Of a DNA stretch of 15,772 nucleotides, positions 1 through 11,229 are shown in pieces. Numbering within the stretch: the stretch's first letter is position 1; each line of letters starts with the position of its first letter. The translations under genes were made by a program, and so were the position numbers. Under the pieces are notes generated by a model that searched no databases, was not told the origin of the DNA, and worked only from the letters and a program-made list of their open reading frames with translations. Origin of the DNA: Acanthaster planci (lineage: Eukaryota > Echinodermata > Asteroidea > Valvatida > Acanthasteridae); the NCBI RefSeq assembly GCF_001949145.1, contig NW_019091362.1:1886714-1902485 (forward strand), given 5' to 3'.

Positions 1-2720
1 TTTTATACACCTGTGCCGTGTCGTCAGTAACAAACAGAAAAACAGGCACGTCACATTCTCACATTGTTAAACTTTTCCAACCAACTGGTATGGATTATTA
101 ATGCCCTTCATATTATCATAACAATTGTATTTAAATCTATTTAGTCGGAATGAATCAATTTTCTTATTGATTAGCCTAGAAGTAATGATTTCATCGAAGC
201 TCACGTACTGGGTGTCAAAGAAGCATCAGACAGGCTATTTTTTAAATAATCCATAAAATCAAAAGAACCAATTTATTTTGAGGGAAAGTGGGTTTGAGCC
301 ATAAAACGGTATCAATCTGACTATTATCATGAAGGCCACAGATGACCTTTGAGTTGAAAATCCCTAGGCTTGATCTTAGAGCTTAATTGATAGACCTTTT
401 TATCGTTCGTGGGTACTGGTGACCTCTCTCCTTCAAGCCCAAACCTATTGGACTAAATTTTTCCCCTGCCGATCAGCGCTGTCATTCACTGATTATGCCA
501 ATTTCAAGTGTAGCTGCATGAATTTTTCTGAGACACGATTTTTTCCTGCAATTTGTACTCTTCTGCAATGTATAAAAAGGTCTGCCAAATTTATCTCTGG
601 TTAAATGCATTGAAAAAGTGCACTTTTAAATTGGCGACCATAATTATCCATGCTCTCCAGGACAGCTGAGGGCGCTGTTGCTATGATGTCATCCAGGAAA
701 CACATAGCTCAGTGCAAAGGTTTTTCTGTGCAAATTGTGAACACAGAATACACTCAATGAAAACATGTCTAAGAAAGGGAATGACACTTCCTGCTATACA
801 CACGGTCAACAGTGAATCAGCAAAGAAGAGAAAGTGTTTAGTCCATTAAGCCAACTAAAATGCACGTCTTTCTTGTGTACAAACCAATGTAACACTGAAG
901 CTTTCCTCCTTGGTTGACATCACAGTTTTGCTCCTGAATATTTACATTTTCAGTGGCATAAAGACCAAAAAAGGCAGTAAAACGCCCTTTGAAAGAGTGA
1001 AACAAAAGTCAAACAATAAAGTTAACTGAGACATATAGGTGCAATTGGAAGGTACGTATTAAAACAAATTGATTGCAGCAACCTTTTTACGGACAACGCC
1101 CGAATACATGTAACCACTTCTGTCGTTCGACCGGTTACTCGTCTCACCGTGCTGCTGAATTAAGCGTTCGAATGCACGATGGGGCCCCTATGCCAAATGA
1201 AATCCACGCAAAACTGAGCGTTCTATTCCAGAGTCTCACGAAGGTATGTGATAGTGACATTATTTTGGGCTTTATTCTTTTAAAGCAGGTTTGGTTAAGA
1301 ATTGTATTCAGACACTGGGTAGAACAATGGATGCTTTGCCCCTGTTGCGAGCAAACATTCCCCAATGATCTTCTTGTAATGTAATCACACACTACACCAG
1401 ACAAGGCTACCTGCTTCAAACAGTCTGTGGCACCATTAATCCTTAAACACCAAATAATCCTAATTGTTTAATTATTGGTTTCCACACTCTGCTGTGAATT
1501 TCAGGTATTGATGAATATGCGATGAAGTATCATTGAATTCCTGTAAACTCTATGTTTGCTACTAATCCTCAACAGCTGCACTCTTTATTCTCTGATTGAT
1601 TGGAGGTGTTTCAAAAGATTATACCAAACAAACAAGAGAAAATTAAATTGGTAACAGGCGTTCAAAATAAATCAATTAATCACTGCAAGGTTGGACTCCT
1701 GTGTTAATCTGCTGAATACATTTTGCTTATTACAACGTCAGCCATGAACAGAAGCTTTTCTCGGGAAACAAGGTTGTAATTATCGTGACCTTTACTCTTT
1801 TCCTCAGTCTATATGCTTGTCATTTTCCGAACCATTTAACTTAAGACACATGAATAGTACCATTGAGGCCAAGATAAAACTCAAACAAGACCTGAAACGT
1901 TTCTCAGGAAACGTGTTGTACAAAAAAGCGAATTCTCCACGAAATGAGAGTCAGAAATGACAACAATACCAGGAGACTCAAATAAATTTCAAAAATTTCT
2001 CAGCGAGGGTTTTTTGTTGAATGTTTCGCCTAGGTACCTTTCCCTTGAAGCTCTGTGTGAAAAGAAACTCTCCAGAGGGCTCATAACTCTGACCAGTAAA
2101 CTGCTTATTATAATGTCTTATTGTACATTAAGTGTTCATAAATACCTCAAACCTCAACACTGCACTGATGATTACGTTATGCTTTGCGCTTGTTCATCCC
2201 TGTAAAGCCCCGACTGGAGGGAGAGAGGGCGCAATTTTCTTTCCAGCGGAGGCTCCTTTGCTGGGAGCTGCACTTCGCTGCATCTTCATGCAGTCAATAA
2301 TAAAAAGCCTATCTGAACTTCGTGGATATTTGATCGATTTTCGTTGAAAGAACGACATCATTTGTCTAAATCCAGACGAACTCAACACGTTCTTTAGCGT
2401 CACTTGATATTGAATATTGTCGCTTGTTTGTCCAAAGCAATTAGTGAACATAATGGATTCCGCTGTATTTTTGGAGCACGGACAATCGCCCACACAGGCA
2501 GGTGACCTTCGCATTGGCTTTTCGGACAGGTGCATTGGAGATTAATCCGCGCACTGAACAAAATGCAATCGATGTACCAAAAAAAATTCATCAAAGTGCA
2601 CAATTAAGAGGGCTGATATTCCGACATCATTGTGCATCCGTCCAACTAATCTGGCCACGTGATTTTCTGAACAAAAGGTACAGTGATTCCGCCATCACGA
2701 GCTGCCATTATCTTTTGTAC

Positions 2721-2728
2721 TGACGTCA
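2721..2728. promoter_or_regulatory. CRE-like site TGACGTCA
   Basis: A consensus CRE octamer lies about 16 bp before the TATA-like word CCTATATACG. No first exon could be recognised downstream. Confidence 0.2.
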
Positions 2729-3344
2729 TCTGTTTCCCAGAATCCTATATACGACGCAACAATTTTTAATGTCAGGCCAGCTCCCAAACGGGCGTTTTTC
2801 ATGCCGGCTAGGGCAATGCACTGTAACGTTCTGATGGCAAACACAGAAGTCGTAGCCACAACATACCCTGTTTCGACATGGGCTTACTTCGAGTTGACGA
2901 ATCGCCAAGAATCGTTGGAGAGTTTTTGTCCCCTATTAAGATAATGTGGGGATTTTGTGGATGCTGGTCTTATAATCCCGTTATTATTAATTTTTGAACG
3001 TAGATTTTGTTCGAAATGATTTTAAGTTCCTACATGTCCTCTTCATCCACAAACCATTACACCCCCCCCAAAACAGGAAAAGGTAGTTAGCTTTGACCCT
3101 ACTGCAGTTCTATCTTTCAGTAACCATGACCGGGAAATGACCTGGTAGTAAAAAACATCCACCTCGCTGCTCGGAGTTATTATCCGACCGGAGTATTTTT
3201 TTCCGGCTGAGGGGAAGCCCCCATGTTTACTGTGACCAAACCCTGTTGTTGGGCATGAAGCGAGGTAGGATTAGACGGGAGGTCTTTGCAGTTGGCCATT
3301 AATCTCTATTTTTAACAATCAATTAACAAAAGTCGGCGTAAACT

Positions 3345-3356
3345 ACTGACGTCAGT
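3345..3356. promoter_or_regulatory. 12-bp palindrome containing a CRE
   Basis: ACTGACGTCAGT is a perfect palindrome around TGACGTCA, the consensus CREB/ATF site. No promoter or gene is evident nearby, so function is unproven. Confidence 0.25.
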
Positions 3357-3474
3357 TCCTTAAACCAAGAATTTAAACGAGCATAATGATAATGATATTT
3401 TTGTTAAGGGAGTCTACCGCATCAGGTTTTGGTCTACCACAGAGCTACCTATAGGTGAAATAACGCTAGATAAT

Positions 3475-3617
3475 GGGCCAGTTTTTTTTCAGGTGGATCT
3501 GGACTCGGTCAGTGATCCCTTCGCTGGTTTGACCCACCAACTGGGTGGGCTTTGGTGTCAGTTAAGCAACGAAGGATCACTGATCGCAATCTGGATCCGC
3601 GTGAAACAAACTGGCCC
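3475..3617. mobile_element. Foldback / MITE-like inverted-repeat element (143 bp)
   Basis: The ends are GGGCCAGTTT and AAACTGGCCC. The arms stay complementary for about 48 bp with a few mismatches, through GGATC and a shared TCAGTGATCC. The middle holds a second small palindrome (CCCACC AACT GGGTGG). There is no coding capacity. I see no clear target-site duplication, so the class is undetermined. Confidence 0.65.
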
Positions 3618-3752
3618 TGAGTTTGGAAACGAAATTCACCATTGAATATCAGCTGTCAATGTGCACTGCGCGTGCACCTGCCAATTTGTTTCCAGTAATA
3701 GTGACGTGATATTCATGTTGCAACTCTCTCCACAGCCCTGGTCACTGCAGAG

Positions 3753-3762
3753 CTATATATAG
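3753..3762. promoter_or_regulatory. TATA-like palindrome
   Basis: CTATATATAG is symmetric and so could face either way. It is an isolated TATA-box-like word in non-coding DNA and could be chance. Confidence 0.2.
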
Positions 3763-5105
3763 AGAGAATCACCAGCTTAGACTTTGAATCCAAATGACAG
3801 TTTCTTATGTGTTCGGTACAGCATGCAGCAATTGTGTGCTAATTTTCCAATTAACAGCTAAGTCTATTGCGAAGAAAAACCTCACTAAGTAACTTCCTCT
3901 GCCGAAATATAGAAACAGAAGCGTCGAAGGGTCGCAACTAAAGATTTTTTAAAAGTCGTATCTCACCGCGGACAGTATTGAGTAGGGCCTTTGTATTTTG
4001 CCACGGGAATAGTATTTTCAAGTGCGAGTTTACTACTTCACCACTCTGTGAGAGAGTGAGCAGGGCTGAACGCAAATCATTTTGACGTGCTGTTCATGAT
4101 GTGTAATTCCAGTGCATTTGCTCATGCACTTGCATTATTTTTAAAATTCTTGTTTCCATGCCATCATGAAAAATAAAAGTACAATTTCTGTCAAGAAATT
4201 GTTCGTTTTGCTTTGTTCAAGTTATGAATTTAATATTTGCAAATAAGCAAAAACTTTACTCATCATCTGCTGTAATTTACTGTAGAAGCTAAAATCTTCA
4301 AATTCATAACAAAATTTTAATGCTGAAATGATGGAAACATCGAGATTTGTCGTAGAATGGTTAATACATATGATAATTTATCTGAAAGCTTTTGCTGCAA
4401 CTCACTTCTGCTAGAGGTACGCTCACAACTGATTTAACTCGTCGCAGCGAAAAAATCACTTCGAAATTATAAGCATAAAGTAACGCGCAGTAGTCACGCG
4501 CAGTAAATGCGTAACCGTGACATGGCGGTGACTTGTTGACTTGTATTGTGTTACAGGCTATGGGTAAGCGTTACACCATTCTGTGCATCGGACAAAAATG
4601 CAAATGAAAAAATTTTGAGCGAAACCATTTCGTTTTCAACATGTTCAAAAAGTTGGTAAAAAATGGTCATGTTGAACCAAGGGATTTCCTTCAAATTTCT
4701 GCAGACAAAATCCCAACCCTTTGGTAACCCAAGGAATAAAACTGAAATGTTGAAAGCATTTTTACCAAAAAGATTCTTTTATTCGTGGATTTTAGGGGTG
4801 TCACCCAGGAGGCGAAATAGTATAAGCACATTCATCGCACGGACTTGTGTGTGGGATAGAATGCCCTGTTTCGAAACCAAAATACAATTTTGTTTCTGAT
4901 GCCATCATGTAGAGTTATAGACAAATAGTGTGCTTATTTTTACATGAAAGACAAATATATGTAATTCATTTAGATATTGTACAACATGGGAAAGTGACTG
5001 TGGACATGATTTTTACGTACATTCTTTTTTTTGTACAAATGGTAGTGGCTCACAGACAGCCGTTCCCACTCGGCTCTCGGCCCCGCCTCTGAGCTCCCTG
5101 GTCGA

Positions 5106-5501
5106 GTTCGGGCGGCCTTTTCTTGGCACGGGTTTCTTGTTCTCGCGCTCGAACGGCTGGAACACGACTCAAGAACACTGTTCTCGGAACAGGATCACAC
5201 ACCACCTCCTCGTCAGGGGAACACACGGAAAAACTCGTTAGATTTTGATTTTTGAACTGTTGCAAAAAGTTGAGCAATGGCTTTCAAAGCCAGATTTACA
5301 AAAGTAACATTACTCATTTTCCATAATACAGAAATGAATGTTCCTGTTTAAACAGCAAAGAATTCAGCCCAGTTATGCAAACATTGACTCGAATAACGCA
5401 CATGGACGCCGCCATATTGCATGTTAATTAACCGGTTGTACGTTTCCGGCGTTCGAGCGGCTGAACAGAAAACAAATCGAACTGTTCGCCAATTCGTGAA
5501 C
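5106..5501. other. GC-richer patch with clustered GAAC/GTTC half-sites
   Basis: About 13 GAAC or GTTC words occur in roughly 400 bp, including overlapping palindromes AGAACACTGTTCT (5172-5184) and CTGTTCTCGGAACAG (5178-5192). A near-duplicate word GCGYTCGARCGGCTG lies at 5145 and 5448. The one open frame here, on the minus strand, has a low-complexity basic translation and no splice-supported continuation. Confidence 0.35.
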
Positions 5502-6590
5502 ATACGCCCAAACTCAGCCTTGGGTTAGTGTCACGAGGTCTATTTATACTCGTCCTTTTCATAACTCCCTAAAATAAAACGGAAAATTTACGTCTTTCGT
5601 GGATGTTAGAAAAGGTCACGTGCTTTCCTGCGTAATCATTGTGTGCGTTACTAAGAAACACTCCAGCTCATTCAGTTTGGATGGAGCCGACAACTACTTA
5701 ATCAACAAATGGCGCCCTCTTCCCAATCTAGAAGGTAAATATTCACTTGGACCACAGATAACTACATGTATTTACAGGTGATATCTTACCGTGCAACGGT
5801 GCCGTTTACCTTGAATGAAATTCCTTTGACCTTTCATTGTGTACAGACTCTGCGGACATGAGGATTCTGGGTTAACACTTCTCGCAAGTTGCTCCCGGCG
5901 GCATATTTGCTAAGGACAACGGCAGATCCAGAACCATTGTTAATTTATGGAAGGGGATTCTTGACATGCACATCAAATTCAAACATTAAGCTAAGACGAA
6001 GGGGGAGATTTCCAGTTTTTGCCTGTAGATTGTAGAGAGTGTACAGTATATGCGATGCTCTACTTTACTCCAAGTTTATTCAACACAGGCAAAAAGTTCC
6101 ACGTATTTGACTTATTCGTACAAGCGGGTAATGCGAAATCCGTGAAAGTTGGGGCGAGAATATAGCACCGTACGGGTCGAGCTGGTAAACAACGCTCGTG
6201 ACAATTCACCCAAACGTTCAGTCAAAAAGCACTCACTAAAGTCCTCCAAACTGAAGTCAAATGATTGCGGTGCTCGCGATACAGAATCATAAAAACTGGT
6301 ACTTAACAAGAATGATGATCATGGCCTGTAATCTTCCGATATGAACAGCGAACAATCTACAAAATCTGAGCATGTACTGACAACTTCACGTGTTTGAGAC
6401 AGGTACAAAAGCTCAAGGCAAAGTGTGACCTTTGAACTCACGAATATATAAAACTCATTAAAGGAAAAGTGCTAATCTTAAAGGTGCCGCTACAAGATCA
6501 TCGCTTGTGCAATGTCTGCTTGTGCGAGGTACAAGTTAGTTTCCCAAAAACACGACAATAAATGTAAGAAATAATTCAGGCGTTTTGCGA

Positions 6591-6739
6591 TAGTGTGCCA
6601 CCAAGAGTTTGCAATGCATTGGCCAATCACAATGTGCAAAAATGTCAACACGCAACGCCGGTCGACACGACACGTCAACCCATTCAAACGTGCATTGTGC
6701 ACAGTGGCCACTGCGTTACAAACTCTTGGCGGCGCACTA
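6591..6739. mobile_element. Foldback / MITE-like inverted-repeat element (about 149 bp)
   Basis: The arms at 6591-6624 and 6706-6739 are inverted copies: 34 bp with 5 mismatches, sharing the word CCAAGAGTTTG. Weaker complementarity continues inwards (CACAATG). The short open frames on both strands here are products of this palindrome. No target-site duplication is obvious. Confidence 0.6.
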
Positions 6740-8260
6740 GGGTGCACTGCCCAATTCAAGGGAAATTCTTCGGCAGAGCGAGGCGCTCAAAAAGTACCCC
6801 TAGAGTTTATTTGGAAAAGAGGAGATTGTGTGGCTCAAGAATTTGTGGGATTGTAAAAGAATGGCCCAGAATGAACTCCCTAGATTCAAGGGCTCCCATC
6901 CCAGGGCAAAGCATAGAAAATGCCACTGAAAAATTGTCCCAAGAGCCTGAAAAGGTGGAGGGATGTCATTTGAAAAATGGCCGCTGACAGACTTGGGAAG
7001 GTTCACTCTTTGGAAGGTGAGTTTGTTTTGGGTGGATAATTAAAAATTCCATTGGTTAACCTACTAAAAATTGAAAATCTATTGAGAGCTGAATGACCCC
7101 AGAACACTTTGTTTTTTGTTTGAGAGGCCTGAGGGTCTTTGGTTGCCCGCACCGGGGCTGCAAACGTGGTCGATTTTACATTGTCTTCAATGGGGCTTCA
7201 ATTAGTTCAGTGCACCCACTACTGCAAAACGTCATTAAGTCTGGATACCAGACCAGAAACCCGTCTCATCGAATCGAGGGTCCGGTATCACGTAGGCTCA
7301 GACTACGCGGGGTCCTCGTGGACTTCCGCACATCCTTGGCCCCAGGACTACCCCGACTTCCAAAAGTGGAGACTTCGTGGAACAGCTTTCTCTGAGACCC
7401 TTTTCGTATATAACGACTTCACTCACCCCAATTGGGCATAGACGGGCGATTTTCCGTCTGTTCCTGTCCGTAGAATTTTGGGTTAAATGGTTGTCTCAAC
7501 GTCGGCCACTCGTTTCAATTCATTCTTGACGTTTGATGGGTGACAAACGCAGTCGGATCGGGATCTATTTGGCTGAGGAACTAGGCAGCGATAAATGGGA
7601 TCACCTATACCCGTGTTGTTTTTGCTGGCTTTGTATCACAAAACAGCCGTAGTGTATTTGCATAAGTCACGTCGTTGTTGTGAATCACAATAGGGAACAA
7701 AGCCTAAAAGTAGATCCCTGGTGGCGCGCTTCCGGAACCCTTGGATGGGCAAAACAATGCGCAAATATATTAGGATTTAATTGTAATATTTTTTAATTCA
7801 GTTAGATAAGACTTGAAGCTATGCATGGTGGAAGTACTAAATAGGTTAGGCTTGCGGTTGGACGATGTAGAGAAATATCCTGCCAAACCTGACCTGACAC
7901 TACCGAAAATCTAAACAGTCCAATGCTCTGGTCTCGTAAGGAAATGAAGGGATTGGGTTCTATGGGAGTCTGTCGGTATAGGCCAAATAAAAATAGACCA
8001 AACAGTTTAAGGATATTGTTCGTTATAAGGAAATAAACTTAAAACAATAATCTGCTTAACGAAAGATTCTAAATCTCAATCTGTTAAGCTTTGCTGACGA
8101 GAACTCTATCAGGTCAACTCAATTGAATCTAGAACCTATCGACTGCAGATAGGTAAATTTTGGTCGCCCATCTACATGAATTACTGAGCAGTTGGGTGAA
8201 TAAAGCCGTAAACAAAAATGGAGCTAATAGGAAACTTTTTCACAGTCTCTAGGAAGTTCG
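6740..8260. other. No gene recognised
   Basis: Two overlapping plus-strand frames near 7093-7441 arise in a GC-richer patch but show no domain. A short hairpin GTCTGG-ATA-CCAGAC sits near 7240. The dispersed-repeat member at 7813 is listed separately. Confidence 0.55.
7813..7858. repeat. Dispersed repeat, left member
   Basis: TTGAAGCTATGCATGGTGGAA matches 14928-14948 at 20 of 21 bases, and TAGGCTTGC (7847-7855) matches 14962-14970 at exactly the same spacing. The 13 bases between are diverged. The pair is 7115 bp apart in the same orientation. Confidence 0.5.
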
Positions 8261-8580
8261 GTAGCCTGGTTCCACTCTAGGGCGAGGTATCACCCAATTT
8301 CAACATAATAAAATGAGAGGATTTTTTTCTTTTGCTTGTTGTCCACATGCAACACAATGTTGCTCCCTTCCAACGCTTTTTTAGGAGTTTTTACATGTTT
8401 CAAAGTGTCTGCCAACATTAGCAGCTTGCATGTACATATGAACTCAAGATCCATCCAGAGCTTTCCTTATGATTCTTGACATATTGTGTCATGATATATT
8501 TATATCTCTGGGTGATACCTGACCTAAGATTTTCTGGAGTCGGCAGGGCATCTTTGGTCTGGGAACAAGACTAGGCATAT
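8261..8580. repeat. Loose inverted-repeat element
   Basis: AGGTATCACCCA (8285-8296) recurs inverted at 8509-8520. Further out, GTAGCCTGGTTCC on the left faces GGGAACAAGACTAGGC on the right. The loop is about 210 bp and non-coding. An inverted AACCAGGCT also occurs near 8705, so the outer edge is uncertain. Confidence 0.4.
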
Positions 8581-11091
8581 ACATCATGTTTTCCGGGTTA
8601 CCTACAACCTTAATGGTTTTCTTTATGTTTGCATGATGGACTCTAACATATTGATTGCTTTCATTTGATGTTTTTGATCACGAGACAAAACAAAGGTAAT
8701 CAGAACCAGGCTGAATGCTTGAGTAATTTAATTTGTCCCTTCAACACCTAATTCAAATAAACGGCTAAGTCCAACACCAAAATTAAGACAATACAGTTTA
8801 AATATTGTTTAAGCTAATCAAACAAAGTTCAGTATGTAAAACAGGATAATGTTGTGTTAATTCCAGGATCATGAATTGCCCCATGAAAAAAAATCAACTG
8901 TTGTCTGAATGAAATTTAAATAAAATTTTGCTTTTATGAGAACGGCCAACCAAGCATACATTATATAAAATATAATGCATTTCATCAAATCTCGAAAACT
9001 ATTACTGTCAGTATGGGGAAACGTTCACAAAGTTACATTATGAGTGGTCATTAAACAAAGCACTGCTATTTTTGAATCGTGCTAAAGATGTAGTCTATCA
9101 TTTGCCATTTCTGCATTATATTCCTCTGAGGAAACAACCAAACTCAAGATTTAAATTAAACATGGGTTTCCTAAGAACGAACCTGATGAAGTTAATCTCA
9201 TTTAATCCTGTATATTCAACGAAAGACGATATCCCATGATGTCGAAAATGCCAAATAGAATAATTTAAAGGGTGTCTAGTCTCATAACCATCTTTACACC
9301 TAGTTTGCTTTTCAATAATACTTTCGTAAGGATACCTGCAAATGTTGGAGTTGGACTGAACCTTTAACACGCAAAGTTCAATTTGGGGTTGTTTTAATTT
9401 CATTTTCTCCCAGTGATGGTCTGTTTAAGTATTGTTTATATGAAATAATTTGACATTAAAACGAACTGAAGTCCCAAAGCAAACCGCTGGAAGTGTTGAC
9501 TCTTGAATAATCATACGCCTATTAATTTACATCATGAAGACATAAAACGACTTTGTACGGAACATAATGGGATAATATTATAATAGAGTAATAATGAATG
9601 CTCATTTTGTCATATCAATCTCTTGTTGACTGTGAACTATCTATACTTTTAGGCAGCTTGACTGTGAAACTGTGGAGTAGGCCTATATGTATTCATGGAC
9701 TATGAATTTGGAAAAATAACGAAAGCTAAAAAAACCATTAAAGAAAACCCAAATTGAAGAAAAAATTTCGACAAAATGAAACTTTTGCTTTTCATAATTC
9801 TCTCTTGAAGCTCGTGCCATTAGCCATCTAGGAGCATGCTGGACACAATCGGACGCTATTTGAAATGGGTAAATTTCACTGTAAAAGCCGCATAGTATAA
9901 TTGTGATTTTGAAAAAGATTGACACAACGACGGACAGCGGATCATACAAATGCGCCAAAACAATGGTTATCTCCGAATGGTAAATTTTGAGCAAAAACGA
10001 AAGATTTTACCCAAACCAAATATCTCCCTCCAGTTGGGCCCGCTAAACCTCAAATCTGCTGACTGCATCGACGGTTTCCCGCCACAACGTATGTTCATTA
10101 TGAATTCCTTGCCCTCTTGCATCATTCATTAAGTTATTTTATTATTGCTTGATAGGGATGAAGTTTTGTTTATGAGACCAATCTTTGCATTAGCTTCCCG
10201 GGGTCCAACCTCTGGGAATTTTCCTTTTTGCTTTCATTAGATAAAAATATGTGTAAAGATCCTACGAATGTATCTTGAAACTGAACTTGTCATGGTAACA
10301 TCGCCACATAAGCTCTAGATTTGACTTGTAAATTGTTCTTGGTAAGGACAATGGTTGAAAAGAACAGTCCTCATAACTTCCTTTCATGGTTTGAATATCA
10401 CAATTTTGGCTTACCCAATAAGAACATTGTACATCTAAATTTTACTGACATTTGATAAGTTCATTATAAATAACGACAATGTAAATATCCTCATCAAGTT
10501 CGAGAATGAAGTTTAAATATAAGTCAAGCATACCTCCCCCACTGAATAGATTTTACTGCAATGCCAAAATCTTCCACAAAGTAACTCTCTGACCCTAAAC
10601 CTAAAAAACAAGGAAAAATACCAATTACAATCTTTGTCACACCCTTTTCTCGTAGCATCCTTTAATGCAGGAAATACAACTCGTAAATGATATCTTGATG
10701 ATGTGGAAATCTTTCCATTGCGCTGGTTGTTTTGTCTGGAGGGAATAAACGAAAGCCAAAATGTGATTTTTAGCAAATAAGCCCCCCAAATCTGTGTAAA
10801 ACAAAGATATTTCGCTTTTGAAAGAGAATCTCTTGGCCAAGAAGGGGCAGGGGGCACGTAGTCCCCACATTTTCCACTCTAGGGAATGGCCCCCACTTTT
10901 GGACGTCCTATAATGGGGTGGGGCTTAATGGATCAGTCTTTTTAATGGCCAATGCCTGATGGTCTAACAACTGCCCCCACTTTGAAAATTGTTCTCTCGC
11001 TGCTGTATCAAACACGGCTGGTGTTGTTTAAGCATGACTGTTTATGTAGTACAGACTTTTTCAAAGCAGTCATTAAGGTATTATATGACTG
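8581..11091. other. No gene recognised
   Basis: AT-rich non-coding DNA downstream of the minus-strand gene. An 8-bp-arm AT hairpin lies at 8959-8977. The words CCCCAC-TTTT recur three times between 10862 and 10984. No exon could be linked to the gene at the right. Confidence 0.55.
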
Positions 11092-11097
11092 TTTATT
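11092..11097 (-). promoter_or_regulatory. Second candidate poly(A) signal AATAAA
   Basis: On the minus strand the sequence reads TGGAATAAACAG, 63 nt beyond the first signal. It could serve as an alternative distal site. Confidence 0.3.
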
Positions 11098-11159
11098 CCA
11101 TTTCTGATGTGTGAAATATTTTTTTTTAAAAACTGGGAATAATTTCCTCGTTTGAAACG

Positions 11160-11165
11160 TTTATT
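11160..11165 (-). promoter_or_regulatory. Candidate poly(A) signal AATAAA for the minus-strand gene
   Basis: On the minus strand the sequence reads GCAATAAACG, beginning 65 nt after the TAG stop, and is followed by a T/A-rich stretch. Without further splicing this gives a 3' UTR of roughly 90 nt. Confidence 0.5.
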
Positions 11166-11229
11166 GCAGCACACAAACTGAGTTCGATATCTTAACAATT
11201 GTATGGTCATATCACATGGCAACACTTAC

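Larger units (their letters stand above)
1..3474. other. No gene recognised
   Basis: AT-rich non-coding DNA. Frames are under 115 codons, and their translations show no domain, signal peptide or consistent splice-linked extension. A small hairpin CTGCAT-CTTC-ATGCAG lies at 2278-2293, and the CRE sites are listed separately. Confidence 0.6.
3618..6590. other. No gene recognised
   Basis: Non-coding apart from the TATA-like palindrome and the GAAC/GTTC patch listed separately. A direct repeat of ACGCGCAGTA separated by 3 bp lies near 4483-4505. A minus-strand frame at 6112-6309 has mixed hydrophilic composition, but I could not link it to another exon. Confidence 0.55.

Noticed and set aside
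2194-2535. Minus-strand frame of 113 codons
   Set aside because: The translation shows no recognisable domain, and I found no convincing acceptor or donor pair with a continuing exon.
3157-3271. Possible third foldback element (ATCCACCTCGCT facing AGCGAGGTAGGAT)
   Set aside because: Only about 12 bp of arm match, with no matching continuation on either side.
4623-4676. Pseudoknot-like pair of crossing inverted words (ACCATTT/AAATGGT and TTCAACATG/CATGTTGAA)
   Set aside because: The words are short and in AT-rich DNA. With no sign of transcription the crossing pairing is likely chance.
6490-6987. Overlapping open frames on both strands
   Set aside because: They arise from the inverted repeat at 6591-6739, show no domain, and have no splice-linked extension.
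9683-9994. Minus-strand frame of 103 codons rich in Phe and Ile
   Set aside because: The composition reflects AT-rich DNA. The hydrophobic runs do not form clear membrane helices with consistent spacing, and no neighbouring exon fits.
10513-10870. Two overlapping minus-strand frames just beyond the gene's 3' end
   Set aside because: There are no domains, and they lie downstream of the stop codon and poly(A) signals in different frames. At most they are untranslated or intergenic sequence.
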